Source of the DNA: Styela clava
Lineage: Eukaryota; Chordata; Ascidiacea; Stolidobranchia; Styelidae
NCBI RefSeq assembly: GCF_964204865.1
Contig: NC_135260.1
Span: 8,804,001 to 8,868,000, forward strand
DNA: 64,000 nt
Direction: 5' to 3'
Part shown: positions 37,432-50,200 of the stretch, piece after piece
How positions within the stretch are numbered: position 1 is the stretch's first letter
Layout: each line of letters starts with the position of its first letter
Notes under the pieces: generated by a model
Told to the model about the DNA's origin: nothing
Databases searched by the model: none
The model's input: the letters and a program-made list of their open reading frames with translations, nothing else
Position numbers and translations under genes: made by a program

Positions 37432-40400
37432 CTACTTGTTCCGAAGTACAAAAGACTCGTGGACGACTAAATTAGGAGTCGATTGTAGTTCTTTGATTGA
37501 CGTTACACCTATTTAATAAAAACGATTAGTTGCTAGCTATAACGTGACATTATAATATTTAATAAAGTCTTCCACATCCCAATACTATCGTTTAAATAAG
37601 CCACTTTTGTCCGCCCTCCAGTGCAACTATTGGAAATTATCGGTCACTGTAGTATATTTGCTTCAAAACGTCTGATTTTATATATATATATATATATACC
37701 TATGTGTGTCCGTCTAGTACAGGGGTGGGCAATTACTTTCATGAGTGGGCCGGATGCGGAAAATAGACTTGATTACTGGGCTGGATGATCAAAAGCCGCA
37801 TATTAGCAACTAACTAGACACGATGATTAATGGGACGGTATTACATAGGATGGCAAATTGCGGCAGCTGCACAGAAAAGGTTGATAGAAAAAGAAGCTTA
37901 AGAGCCATGCTAACGTTTATATTGAAGACAACACAACGTAACAATTGAGGTGATTATGAATGAAGTTATTCGACAAATTCAGAGGCTGTACAGCATTCAG
38001 AGAGTAAATGATACACCATTCGCATCGTTTACGAAATAGTTTACTGTAACCTGGGATTTCAAAGTAGCGAGGGGTAGGTTTGTCAAGTCATTGTGCCTCA
38101 CAGAACGCAAGTCTATGAGTCAATCGCCTTCCCGTTTCACTGATCGCGTTTCAGAGATTTGATTTGACCCCTTTTCCACCAAATATGATGTTATAAATAA
38201 AAAAAACAATCAACAGTTCTACTTCGTCAAAAATGAAAGATGACTGACTTGCGCAAACTATATTTTTTATACATTTACGGGGGAAACAGGCGTCGCGATT
38301 ACGCAATTCGTTAACGACCTTTTAAGGCGTAATGATTTTTCTGTTGCGCAAAATATCCATGTCCATGGCCGATACGAGCATTAAAATGATCTCGCCATAT
38401 TATTTTCAACGTGGATCGCCGTTGCGCCGAGTTACAATAAATGAAAGTATTACTATTCTTAAATACAACAATCTGCGTACGCAAAAATCCTCGGTATACT
38501 GCCTGATTATAATAGGAATGGATTTAAATTTGTCTTGGTTTTTAAGATATCACCGTCTGCAAAATCCCAATGTCGGCCAATAATCCTATAAAGAACATGT
38601 GTTGAGGCATTCACGTGTGCACGAAATATCAGGAGCTAGAGTTTTGGAATGACAAAAATAATTCGGATATTCTGATGATTTTGCACATTATATTCAGGTG
38701 CTTATAAAACGTGAGGAATTACGGTGTTTACTTTAGCCGACGATCTTTTATCGACATTTTCAATGGGATTCCAATTCATATCATCGTATTCATCATGTCA
38801 TCATATTTTTAGCAGAAATTTATAGTTATAAAAACTATGGTCATATTTTAACAGGCACAAGTGGGCCGGATGAAACACTGCGGTGGGCCGTAATTTGCCC
38901 ACCCCTGGTCTAGTAGGAAGTTGAGCCTTACATAGCCTGTAACCATTTTAAGTCCAACTTGTGAATTTTCACGGTCTGAAAAATCGTGTCACCCACTTGT
39001 CGCATGTTTGGTGTGTGACACATGGGACAAATTACACATGCGGGGCAGGCAAGTGATGTACAACATTTTCGAGACACATCTTGTTGTCATACCTCAAAAC
39101 TATTAACGCCATATCGCACCCTTTCTACATACCGAGTTGTTGCATAGTTGAAGTAAATTCATCTCTTAAAATTTCCAACACTCGCTGTGCTCCTGTCTTT
39201 CCCTGCATGTAATATATAAAATAAAAGATCTTTACTTGTATTTCGGAGAACTGAGTTTTCAACGTTGGAGATGCTTCCGATGAATTGTTTATTGGTATTT
39301 AAAAACCTTTTATATTGTTGATGAACATTTATTCTGAATTGATAGTGCGCGAATTTGTTTGAATAATTAAATTCGTTTTACGTAGATTATGATTATAGGT
39401 CATAGACATTATGTATAAATATATGAAAGAGTTGGCAGCACTACTAGCGCGTTAAGAGGTCCTAATAAATATGTTTTTTAAGTAAGACGATAAATATCAT
39501 TTGACCTGAAAACAGTCATGGAATAATCAAGTGTGAATTTGAATTTGGGCAATTTTAAGCTATACTACAGTCAAGACTTGATTTGTAAACCAATAAATAG
39601 ATGATATCATACATCACACGCTAGTCCCCAAATTATTGGCCTTCCTACAAAAACAGCTTTAGCACCCAAAGCAATTGCTTTTGCGACGTCTGTTCCTTTA
39701 CGAATTCCACCATCCAAGTAAACATCACATCTACCATTCACTGCTTTCACTACTTCTGGTAGCGAATCAATCTAAAACAGAGTTTAAAACAATATAATCC
39801 ATACACGACTAGGCTGGTGGGAATGCATACTATGACTCAAATATATATATCAACCATACCGGGAACGACACATTCGATGAAAAACTCATTTTTCACAAAC
39901 TGACAAACTTTATCAAGTAATGCATACTTACTGTTGAAAAAGTACTGTCTATCTGCCTTCCTCCGTGATTTGAAACAATTATTCCATGAACGTTGTGTTT
40001 GAGTGCTTCAAGGGCCATTTCCTCTGAAGATCGACGAAGATTCATAATATGTTCATGAAAAAGAACAAAAACCTCCGCCCAACACGTAACCAGTTTTACG
40101 ATAGAAGTATGTATACAATATTTTTAATAAAAAACGTTCATTGGTCGCTGTGAAATATGATGGCTAACCTGTTAATATTCCTTTGACGACCACCGGTAAC
40201 TTTGTAATGCTCTTTAGCCAGTCCAAGGAATCCCATCGCGCACTACCATTTAAACAGCCATCCATTATCAGAGGTTCCTGCCTTCCGATTGCTTTCCATG
40301 ATTCAGTCAAGTTTATAAGTCTGAGAGCAATTAATTTTAGTTTTTTATAAACAAACGCTCAAGTTGTATTATTGCTGTTGTTCCCCCCAAAAGAGAAGAA

Positions 40401-42410
40401 TCTGAGCGTAATCCCGATCCTTCAAGGGCAGTAATGACTACTTTTCAACATTTTTTTGAACATTTCACTTGACATTTGGTATAATTCATTTAATATTCGG
40501 CTTCAATTTTGTTGACATTGCTATGGCTCTACTATTCATTCGATCTTCGTGCCTATATATTTGATCATTGCCTTCTTGTTTTCCGAGATCGGCTCGACTT
40601 GTAACAGCGGAAATTACACTAACCCAATTTTGTGTAGATGTGATGTGTCAGCATGTTTTCCGTCAGGTGTTCTGTTTATCCTCTTTCCAAGTACTGGTTG
40701 ATCAATTGTTACTACGAATCCTGTGAATCCACATTTCTCAGCTCGTTTGACCAAGTGTTCGACCATTTCACGGTGCTTAAACAAAATAATGGCATAGAAA
40801 ATATTACTCATCTTTTTGTCTTTATATTAAATATAGTAGTTATAAAATTAAGAGATCTCAAATTAAGAAAGAAAATAAAGTTTTGAAGAATTTCAATTAT
40901 TATATACAGTATAATATAGCCTATATGTTTTGTTTTATCATGTCTACATATGAATTGTTGTCACCACTCAGCAACCGATGATCTTTTTGGTTCCTTGTCT
41001 ACCTACAATGCAATAATTTTATAGTTATTTTGACATTGATTATTTGCCAACATCTATGATTCAGAGTAACCCAGAGTTTACATAACTCAAAAAGGTAATA
41101 CGAAACTCTGACATCGAAGTATCAGCTAGGTGCTTCTGACTGGTATTCGAGTCAGCTACCTAAACTATTCTTCTCAGACCATTCTTGACACCATTGTTCT
41201 GCTTCAGGTCTTTGTGATTGCATTATACTCAATAGCCTATATTTCCAAAATTGGCCAAAGCGTATGAAATAAAATTACAAACCTTGAGAAATTGAAGATG
41301 GCACCATCGCAAACATCCCGGAACTTTCGTAGAAATCTCTTCATACGTTCTAGTGCTCACTAAGCTCTGTACATATCCAGTGCGAACAGCTTCGGCAGCT
41401 GGAACGGAAAAAGTATTTAAAAACGGAAAAGTAGTAAAATTCATCAGATTATGTTACTTTGAGCGGTTATCGGGAAAGCTTATGTTATTTAGAGGACAAG
41501 TTTTGCTACTTTGTGTTTTTTTCATTAACTACATAACATTACATAATATGTAAATATACTAGTGATATATAAAATTTTTATATATGTCAAAGTTTTTTTT
41601 TCAGAGATAAATCAGGTATGTGGTTTTAAATATCGTTAGGATAGCATAGTTTGACGTTTCTCCTATAAAATACTGCAGCATTCTGCTGGCGCTACCTGGC
41701 CTTCCTGGCGCTACCTTGTGCTGTAGAAATTTCTGCGTCGGCTGTTGCTAAACAATGGAAGGCTGTTGGTGCAATGCAAATAGGGGAAGGAATCTTTGAT
41801 CCTAATACCGTCGTTGAAGTATCCACTTCTGAGACGTCACGCAAAAGACGGGGTCGAAATTTCCACCTGAACACACGTATTTTACTATTGGTTTTCTTAT
41901 CCTCAAAATGTCGTATGACTCTTATTTTAAATAAAAAAATGTTGTGGGAACGCCTGCCGTGTTGATAATGACGTTATTGATTTGCTCGTTGGTATCATTT
42001 TTTTATCAAAGCAAATTATTTCATCAGGACTTGAGTGTTCTAAATTAATTCGACATTCTTGTCGTGAGCCTAAATTATTTAAGTTTTCATGATTTCAGAG
42101 ACCTATTTTTTGTATCAGCGTATTTTCCAATTTAACGATTCAGCATCATATTTTCCGAATATTCATAAATTATTATGTCCATCGTGCTAAAGTGAAATTT
42201 TCTTAGTTACAATATTATTTTTGTGCATATGGCCGCTAAATATACAGGAAAAAAATTGTAAAACTTTACTAACTTTTTATATGCTTCACAATTTTCTTTG
42301 ACTGTTTCATGTCCTACTGCACCTCCATTATAAAATGCCAAATTTTCGGGGGGAATTTTTTGGGAAGCTAACTTTGCAAAGTCTTCTACGCATTTTAATT
42401 GCTCATACAT
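37432..42410 (-). CDS. 2-hydroxyacid oxidase-like protein, copy C, nine exons
   Basis: Exons in transcript order: 42410-42274, 41866-41715, 41398-41283, 40775-40624, 40320-40169, 40023-39932, 39771-39613, 39202-39133 and 37508-37432. They join in phase to 368 residues. By family numbering: Tyr27 (LAFYNGG), APTAFH at the flavin, Gln132 where the active-site Tyr is expected (RWCHLQF), Lys232 (VVVKGIL), His256 and Arg259 (SNHGGRQ). FMN oxidation of 2-hydroxyacids is known for the family; activity with this Tyr-to-Gln change is not assured. The exon 4 donor used by A and B is lost. A GTTAGT nine bases on preserves phase and adds three codons. Intron 8 holds a hAT element. It ends LRNK, with no peroxisomal signal. 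Head-to-head with the lectin gene, separated by 2 kb. Confidence 0.88.
37720..38907. mobile_element. hAT element, 13-bp TIRs, 8-bp TSD GTCTAGTA
   Basis: Starts CAGGGGTGGGCAATTAC and ends with its complement (GTAATTTGCCCACCCCTG). Perfect 8-bp duplications GTCTAGTA lie at 37712-37719 and 38908-38915. At 1188 bp with no transposase frame it is non-autonomous. It lies in intron 8 of HAO-C; introns 8 of A and B lack it. GGGCCGGATG-type motifs are present at both ends. Confidence 0.92.
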
Positions 42411-44408
42411 AATGTGATAAATAACAAAATTAACTGCAAATTAATGACATAAAGCACACTGCAAAAAGATTTTCAACTTTATTCTCGTTGCCTATAATAT
42501 ATATTGCCCACATCCACATTGTAAATTATCGCTCTGTAGTTTACAGTCTACAGTCCTAGTATTTGGCTGGATTAGCCTATATTCACTCGCTGTATGTCGC
42601 CATCGGGACATGAGACAAAGGAAATTAGAGTTGACGTTCTTGAAAAAGGCCCTCGTTTAACAAATTGCTGCGTTCTGCAAAATATAACAGATACACAATT
42701 GTTTATATATATAACCTATATTGACCCCCGATTTGTTTAAATTGTACTCATAAATTCTATATTTCGCCTTGACAAAACCAAGTTGCAAGTGCAGTATAGG
42801 CTATATTATACTGGTTAGGGTATATATTTTGATCAGTAAATGAAAGCTCACAATATTTTTACAGCGCTGATCTTTGCTACACCTAAACAAACCATTAACC
42901 GCTCAAGCCATATTGTACTCCAAACTGTCAGCTTGTACACGGGTTATCAATACTGTGACGTTAGCAACTTCACGAACTTGATGACGACTCAATGCGTGAC
43001 GCAGACAAAATGAATTGTTGATATATATACACTAGACTAGAGCAATCATTATGTGCAAAAAAAATTTTCATGTGTGAATATTAAAATAGTTGGAGCCAAA
43101 ATGCATTGAAAAAACACCAAAAGCATTTTGTGGACTATTGTAACAACCACCGATTTAAAGAAAGTTGATATTAGTTTAATACAATAACAATACCGTCCAT
43201 TGTAGGCCTATAATTTCTGACCCTCCGCCAAAGAATTCTTCCGCCAAATACGTTCAATCACGGGTCACGCTCAATACAAAAAATTGTGAAAGAACATAAT
43301 TGGTCGGAAAACAAGTCGAAGTAGGTGCATTTTTGTTTCGAAATTTCAATCAAGGGGCTTTCATTTCCATATTATTCAGAACTACTATATCCTGCATACG
43401 GGCAATACGGTCGCACGTCGATAACCAGTCAAAAAGGTTGCATTGCATCAGTAACAGTGTGAAGTGTATAAAGAAACGTAAAATTCACTGACGTAAAGTA
43501 GAATATTTGACTTGTAAATTATTCGCATTCAATATTACATTGTGCTTAAATCAGAGGTCACATTTATAACTTGGAAACTACAAGCTATAGTGTCATGGCT
43601 AGAACATAGGAAAATGCTTCAGAAAATGTTGTAAACACGATCGGGGTTTCAGGGTTAGGTTTCAAGCTACAAATCAGCAACAAATATTTTTTAACAAAAA
43701 TTTAAAAGTTTGTCCGATGCATGATTAAAAATTTGCAGAATGAATCTTGCATGATGCCAATGACGTTCATCTTCTTTTCAACAGTTTGTTTATTGCAGTT
43801 GTTGGTTTTACTTTTAGAACTTCAGATAGGCAGGCCAGTGGTCTAAACTTTGAGCTTTCTCGGTTTGTTCCGAAAAGTAATAGGGCTTCAATATATTCCC
43901 GTCAAAGTAGTGACTTAGGTATGTCCGATTTAACAGCTTTGTGATTGTGAACAGTTTCAACCATACTATTGAAAACTTATATATATATGGGGCGAGACGG
44001 TTACAATCAATCAATTTTCACATGATTTTGTGAACGAATAATACAACAATGCTTCGTAAATACTAAAAAGGAAATTATCTTTAACCACTCCTTGTATGAG
44101 TGGATGCAAAGACTGTCGAATTGTGGAAAATATAATAATGCTCGTGTTCTAGAATATAACGGTATTGCACATTATCGTTAAGCGACTCTGGAATTATTAT
44201 ATTGAGGGGTTCAAAACATGAATTATTTTTGTTGGTTTGAGAAGCGAGACAAAGATTCAAGTTTGACACCGAATATTTTTGTGATACTGTTCAGCCATCA
44301 GTAATGTCCTATTTTAATAAAATATATATTTATATTTTATAAAAATCTTTTGTTTCATTTTTACAGAACCAGGCTGCTGAACTAACTATATACTGTATAT
44401 TTCAAAAA
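42411..44408. other. head-to-head HAO-C / lectin 1 intergenic region
   Basis: About 2 kb between two divergently oriented start codons, repeated almost exactly at 57530-59525. The lectin side has an acceptor (TTTTTACAG) just before 44367, so 44367-44408 is probably 5' UTR. A consensus donor after TGACTTAG at 43918 could end a noncoding first exon. No TATA box stands out. The small frame at 43747-43944 is conserved only because the whole segment is duplicated. Confidence 0.5.
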
Positions 44409-46804
44409 ATGAGATCATTTATAGCTTTGTTACTCATATGCGACATAAACGCTCAGAATATGAATAACTCTGTAGTTTTCAGTACAAAATGTGAAACTTG
44501 TGAGGTATCATGCAATACAGGGGAAGAGCCGGACTTATTCGTAAATAAGAGCGTTGAAATATGTTTGGGTCCAAATGGGAAAAGGGGTCGAGAGGGACCA
44601 ATTGGAGAAGCTGGTGAACCTGGGCCTCCTGGAGAATCGTGTGGCTGCGAGAAATACGATGAATTATGGACGAAAGCTCAATTTCTGAGAAAAATGTTGT
44701 TTGGTACGTTGTGAATATTTTTACTTCGTGTTACATAAAGTGTAAAATGTACATCAATTCTACAGCAACACGTCTAAAATACGTATTACATATATCTAAT
44801 TTATATTTTAGCGACGGATTCAGTATTTGAGTTATAATGAGAATATTATTGATATACATGTAAAGTACAATATCGTCTCGCTAATACCCGAATTGCGTAA
44901 GTCATTTTTGGCGATTTTGAGTTTTTTATAAAATAGGTATTTATGTAATGCTGCGCACCTGTCTGTTAACTCAGATTTTATTTTAGGAATTCCGAAACCC
45001 ATAAAAATGGAGATTTAGTATGACATGCACATTTGTGAAATTGTTTCGTCATAATGAATTATCCTTGTTACCGCAGTACTGTTGTGACGTCACAAAGGCA
45101 AAATACCCTCTGCGAAGTATTTTCGAGTTTTTCCATCTCGGATTCTAGCTTAGCGCGTATTAATTTGAATTTTTACTACAGTATAGGAAGACGTACACTT
45201 GTGATATTCACTGTCCGAGTCAAATTTACCTTGGTTGGCTTTTATATTGGGTGCATTGCTGTTTTATTCTTTATATTTAATCTTAGACCTATTTCGGTGG
45301 GTGTGCAGAACGTGTTATATTGAGGAAATATATATTTTTAAACATAAAAAATGATGTAATTGAAACTGATTAGCTATTTTGGGGATTAGACATTGTAGAT
45401 ACTGAGAATTACATTCGTTTTTGGAATGTTTAGTTTTCAGGACTGGTGCATATAGTGAAGTTGCAAAATTGCGTATGTCACCAAGTCAAAGACACATTTC
45501 TGCCTAAGTCACAGTGCGCCATTATGACGTCACTTAACTGCGTCATACAAATTAACTTAAATCCGGCTACGATCAAAAAATTGAACCATGGCAAATTATT
45601 GACTCTCAATTGCAACACAAAATCATTAGGAAGTTTTTTACGTTTTTCTCAAAACTGCTAAAAATGACTTACGCAATTCGGTTATTAGCGTGACGATATT
45701 GTAAAATATAATACTAAAATACTTGATTGAGAGCTCTTGTGCGGTCACTGTCAGTTTGTTCCTAGAATTTTTCATGCCAAGTTTTTCCAGGTACTTATAA
45801 ATAGTATATGAAATTTCTCACCATATTCCTGATGCTATTGGCACGAACTACTTCTAATTGTGTCACCATATCCACTATTGTGCTTCCTATAGTTGGCATG
45901 TTACCAGCGATAGTTCATGACTTCCTCTGGAGTGAATTTCTATTACACAGAATGACTGTATCGATAATTTTCATATAATTCTTAGTTCCAAACAAAGACA
46001 CTCAAAGTATCTCTGGAATAGAACTAATATAATGCAAGTCAAATGATTGGTGGAATAACTGTGTTGTCAATGTGAGCTAGAATCTTTGAGTGGAAGCCCC
46101 ATAGCCATCTTCGACTAGCAAGCAATAAATTGAGTAGTTTTTTACCGCAATAAATTTAGTAATTAGCGAGTAAGGTTGACGCAGTATAGACATTTTTCAG
46201 CATTTAAAGAAAACGCCAAGTTGGATTTTCTTGTCTGGAAAAAAGCAAGCAACGGTTTGTGGTATCGTTTATTTGAAGACACCGCTACTTGGACACAAGC
46301 AAAAGCAAATTGCGAAGCACAAAATGCAAGATTACCATCATCAGGAATGAGAACAAAATCAATTAGAAAGTAATTTAATACTGATATTGCATTTCTATTG
46401 GGCCTTTTCTAATATATATATATATTCCTTCTGTGTGGAATGCGAAGAATGTTGCCAAATTCTACTCGAAGAGCAGTTAAAATGGGTTTTATATAATATT
46501 ACAACTTTATGATTAGAATATTAACAAGTTGGGTGAGTGTGAATTTAATTTCAAAATATTTTCTAATCTTAGTGAATTTGATTTGATATCTAATTGCAGT
46601 ATGCAAACATACTACCTGCATTGTGCAATCGATTAGGACAGTGCCAGATACATGTCTCGTCATGTTGCCTTTCTAAGCATACCATATATACTAAACATCA
46701 TCCTCATAGTTCTTTGTTAATTCGTGGATTTTTTCTTCCAGAGAAGTTTTTGGTGGCATTCCAAACTCGATTGGTAATCTTTGGCTCGGATATAACGATA
46801 TTGC
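44409..46804 (+). pseudogene. collagen-like C-type lectin, copy 1, cut by LTR element
   Basis: Exons 44409-44703 and 46201-46369 match lectin copy 2, and exon 3 starts at 46742. The coding sequence is intact through LWLGYNDI and is then interrupted at 46805 by the LTR. The frame continues about nine codons into the LTR before a stop. The lost part contains the EPN ligand loop, the calcium-site residues and the last cysteines of the lectin domain, so no working carbohydrate-recognition domain can be made. The signal peptide, cysteine-rich head and eight Gly-X-Y triplets remain. Intron 1 also holds an 824-bp DNA element absent from copy 2. If the assembly is wrong here, this may be an allele rather than a paralogue. 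Confidence 0.85.
44873..45696. mobile_element. 824-bp DNA element with TIRs of about 49 bp
   Basis: The ends TCGTCTCGCTAATACCCGAA and TCGTCACGCTAATAACCGAA (the latter on the complement) begin inverted repeats of about 49 bases with a few mismatches, sharing TTGCGTAAGTCATTTTT. It lies between TA dinucleotides (44871-44872 and 45697-45698). Copy 2 of the lectin intron has the uninterrupted site (ACAATGTTGT against ACAATA..TATTGT here). This suits a Tc1/mariner-like non-autonomous element, though a longer palindromic target such as ATAT cannot be excluded. The frames at 45054-45323 and 45446-45661 are not recognisable. Confidence 0.85.
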
Positions 46805-47048
46805 TGGAGAAATAGTAAACCTGCACTACTAATATCATTTTACAACAAGAATTACATAGATTTACGGCATTAAAACACTATAATAATAACCTAATATACA
46901 GAGGAATATCTACACTGCCGGCAGTCTGACAAACCAGCTACAAGAGAAAGTTACACAGTTGTTCACTAGTGACTCAAGTGGTAAGAATAAATATGGGCGT
47001 ACAGAATAAAACAGAGAATAAAACAGAGTTATAGACGTGGTCGTCTCA
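46805..47048 (-). repeat. 3' LTR (244 bp)
   Basis: Plus-strand ends are TGGAGAAATAG and GGTCGTCTCA, so it is bounded by TG and CA. On the element's own strand it starts TGAGACGACC. It appears identical to the other LTR. Confidence 0.93.
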
Positions 47049-47051
47049 TTA

Positions 47052-47065
47052 CTCCCCCCTTTTTC
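47052..47065 (-). promoter_or_regulatory. polypurine tract of the LTR element
   Basis: On the coding strand GAAAAAGGGGGGAG lies four bases upstream of the 3' LTR, the position and composition expected for the plus-strand primer of reverse transcription. Confidence 0.8.
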
Positions 47066-47220
47066 AGATGGGAAATTACAAAGAAATTTTCCATCTTCAA
47101 AATTGACAATCCATAAAAATGTGAAGAAAATGTAAAGAACTGTACACTCAAATGAAATGTATATCTAAAAACAAAACAATGAATTGTTAAAAGCATGATA
47201 GAAGCACTATCACAGTCAAA

Positions 47221-50200
47221 TCAAATGTAATCATCCAAATATCTTGGCCTTCGCCTAGTACGTTGGTTATTATCAGAGTTCGCATCAACTGTAACTTCTT
47301 CTGGTACAGTGTCTGGCCTTTTTTCAAATATATCATGAGCAATCTGCTCATCATTTTCCATAATAGGTTCCACATCAGGTAAAATGTCAAATCCGGTTAA
47401 GTCAATGTCGTTGTCTTCTTCATCTTCATGAAGGTAAGGTCTTAACTTGTCAACGTGTACAATTCGAGAACGTGTTCCCGAATTCTTCTGGATCCTATAC
47501 AAGTGATTAGGTAAACAGTCCACAATTCGATAAGGTCCAATCCAAGGAATACTCAGCTTGCGATGCTTTGGTGGATAATAATACCACACCAATTCATCTC
47601 TCTGGAAAGTAAGTGGTTTAACACCCAGATCAAAATTTCGCTTTTGTCTGGTTGCAGCAGCATTTAGATGTTGCCTAGCATGAAGAAAAGCTTTTTCAGT
47701 TGCACAGGAAAACCATTCGACAAACTCAGTGTAACAAGGATGAATAGATGACTCTGGTTTGCCAAACATAACATCAACAGGCATCTCGATTTCTCGTCCA
47801 AGCATTAACTTGTTCGGTGAATATCCTGTACTATCATGTACAGTGGAGCGATATGCCATGCAAAGATATGGGAGATGGTCGTCCCAATCATTTCGATTCT
47901 CATTTACAAAAGCTTTCAACATCTGCTGTATGGTCCTGTTGAAACGTTCAACTTGTCCATCTGAACGAGGATGATATGGAGTTGTTCGAGTCTTTTGAAT
48001 CCCGTACAATTGACACATTTCTGAAAATAATTTTGATTCAAAGTCTCTTCCTTGATCTGAGTGGAGAATTCTTGGTACCCCAAATCTCGAAAAGAATTGA
48101 GTAACCAATGCATCAGCAGTGGTGTCAGCTCGCTGATTTGGTAAAGCAAAACATTCCACCCATTTAGAGAAATAATCCGACAAAACCAAAATGTGTTCAT
48201 TTCCATTTTCAGTTACAGGCAATGGTCCAAGAAAATCAATGGTAATCCTTTCCATAGGAGCTCCAGATATAAGTTGTTTCAAATCTCCCTGTCTTCTTCC
48301 GTAAAGCATCTTTGTTGAAGCACAAGACTTGCAAAATTTGCACCATTTCAGAATGTCCCTTTTGAAACCAGGCCAATAAAATCTGCGCCTTATACTCTTG
48401 AAAGTTCGATTAGCACCAAGATGACCTGCAGTGCGCAAAGAATGTAGCTTATGGAACAAATCCTGCCTCAAATTTGATGGAACAATCAATTGGATATGCG
48501 ATTCCTCCGATTTACAATCAGGAATCCAACGACGATAGAGAAGTCCATTATCTACAAAAATCAAATCCCATTGTGACATCAAACGTTTGGTCACTGTTGA
48601 TTCAGGCATGTATTCTTGAATGTCAGGTTTCATAGCAGTAAGTTGTTTCCATTTCAAAACAGCAGAAATATCTGGATCTTCACTTTGCCAAGATTTAATT
48701 TGTTCATCTGTGTAGGTATCTAGCCAATTACAATCGGAACAGTCTGACGATGATTGACCGGGCCGTTTTGATATTGCACTTACAATAACATTGCTCACAG
48801 CCACATCACCATTGGTACCACAATCAGAACAATCTTCTCGTTTGCATTTGCGAACTTGGCGTGACAATCCATCAGCATTGCCATGTTTCACGCCCGGTCT
48901 GTGTTCAATCTTAAAGTCATAAGCACCAAGTGTTAATATCCATCTTGCTAACATTCCTTGAGGTTCACGAAAATTGATCAACCATTTCAGAGCAGCATGA
49001 TCTGTGCGAATTCTGAACGGTCTCCCGAGAAGAAAATGACTGAAGTGACGAACAGCCCACACCACAGCTAATAGTTCTCGGTGTGTAGCACAGTATCTAC
49101 GTTGAGACTTGGACATAGTCTTACTGGCATAAGAAAGTACACGTTCATTGTCGTCCTGAACTTGAGATAACACTGCACCAATCCCAAAACCACTGGCATC
49201 AGTATCCAATACAAATTCGCCGATTGTCCTCGGAAAGCTAAGAATTGGGGCAGATGTCAGACAATGCTTCAAAGTTTCAAAAGCCTTTTGACATTCAGTA
49301 CTCCATACAAAAGAAATATTCTTCCTGGTCAATCGAATAAGAGGTCCAGCAATTGTTGAATAATCTTGAACAAATTTCCGGTAGTAGTTCGCTGTGCCTA
49401 GAAAACTACGAATATCGCTGACAGAATTAGGCGTTTTCCATTCTTTGATAGCCGCAACATTTCCAGGGTCGCAACAGACACCTTCAGATGAAATAAGATA
49501 ACCAAGATAAGAGGTGCTTCGACGGAAAAGTTTACATTTCGAGGGCTTCAAGCGTAAACCGGCACGGCGAAGTCTTATAAAAACTTCCCGAAGATTTGAG
49601 AGTGCCATTGAGAAATCACTACCATGAGCCAAAACATCATCAAGAAAATTGAAACACCCGTTCCACAGAAGATCACCAAGGATATTGTCCATCATCCGTT
49701 CGAATGTTGCGGGAGCATTCGCCAAACCGAAAGGCATCACTACAAAGTGAAAATGACCACGGCCTGGGATGCTGAAGGCTGTCTTTTCACGGTCTGCAGG
49801 ATCAACCTCCACTTGCCAATATCCGCTAGCGAGATCAAGAGTTGAGAACCATTGTGCTCCGTTTAAGGACTCAATGATATCCTCAATACGCGGCAAGGGA
49901 TATGCGTCCTTGTATGTGACGTCATTAAGCAATCTAAAATCCACGCAAAATCTGGTAGAACCATCCTTTTTGGGAACTAGGACAATGGGAGAAGAATATG
50001 GGGAATCGCTGGGTTCTTTGACACCCTGAGCCAGCATATTATCAACAGCTTCTTCGGCTATCTTCCTACGCGCCCACCCCATTCGACGAGGAGCCTGCCG
50101 AATCGGCTGTGGTGTGGTTGTGATGATCCTATGCTTTGCTGCTGAAGTACGGCCTAGTTCACCATCTGGCCCTACAAATACATCATGAAATTCACAAATC

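Larger units (their letters stand above)
36700..46804. repeat. segmental duplication unit C (HAO-C + lectin 1)
   Basis: 39298-46804 is almost base-for-base the same as 54410-61118, apart from an 824-bp transposon at 44873-45696 and a deletion of about 45 bases near 46015. The earlier part (36700-39297), with HAO exons 8-9, has counterparts in units A and B but not in D. The right end is cut by the LTR element. Confidence 0.85.

Noticed and set aside
41867-41884. Apparent loss of the HAO exon 2 splice acceptor in copies A and B (AG present only in C and D at 41885-41886)
   Set aside because: A better acceptor (TGTGTTCAG) 18 bases downstream is present in all four copies, keeps phase and gives the family-typical [16 protein letters not shown] junction.
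43747-43944. 65-codon frame conserved in units C and D
   Set aside because: The whole segment is duplicated, so conservation is not evidence of coding. It may overlap a noncoding first exon of the lectin gene.
45054-45661. Two plus-strand frames inside the 824-bp element
   Set aside because: No transposase motifs; absent from the paralogous intron.
46594-46815. Frame with MQYANILPALCNR upstream of lectin exon 3 (also 60907-61055)
   Set aside because: Upstream part is intron: a TTCTTCCAG acceptor and phase show that the exon starts at 46742 (61056).
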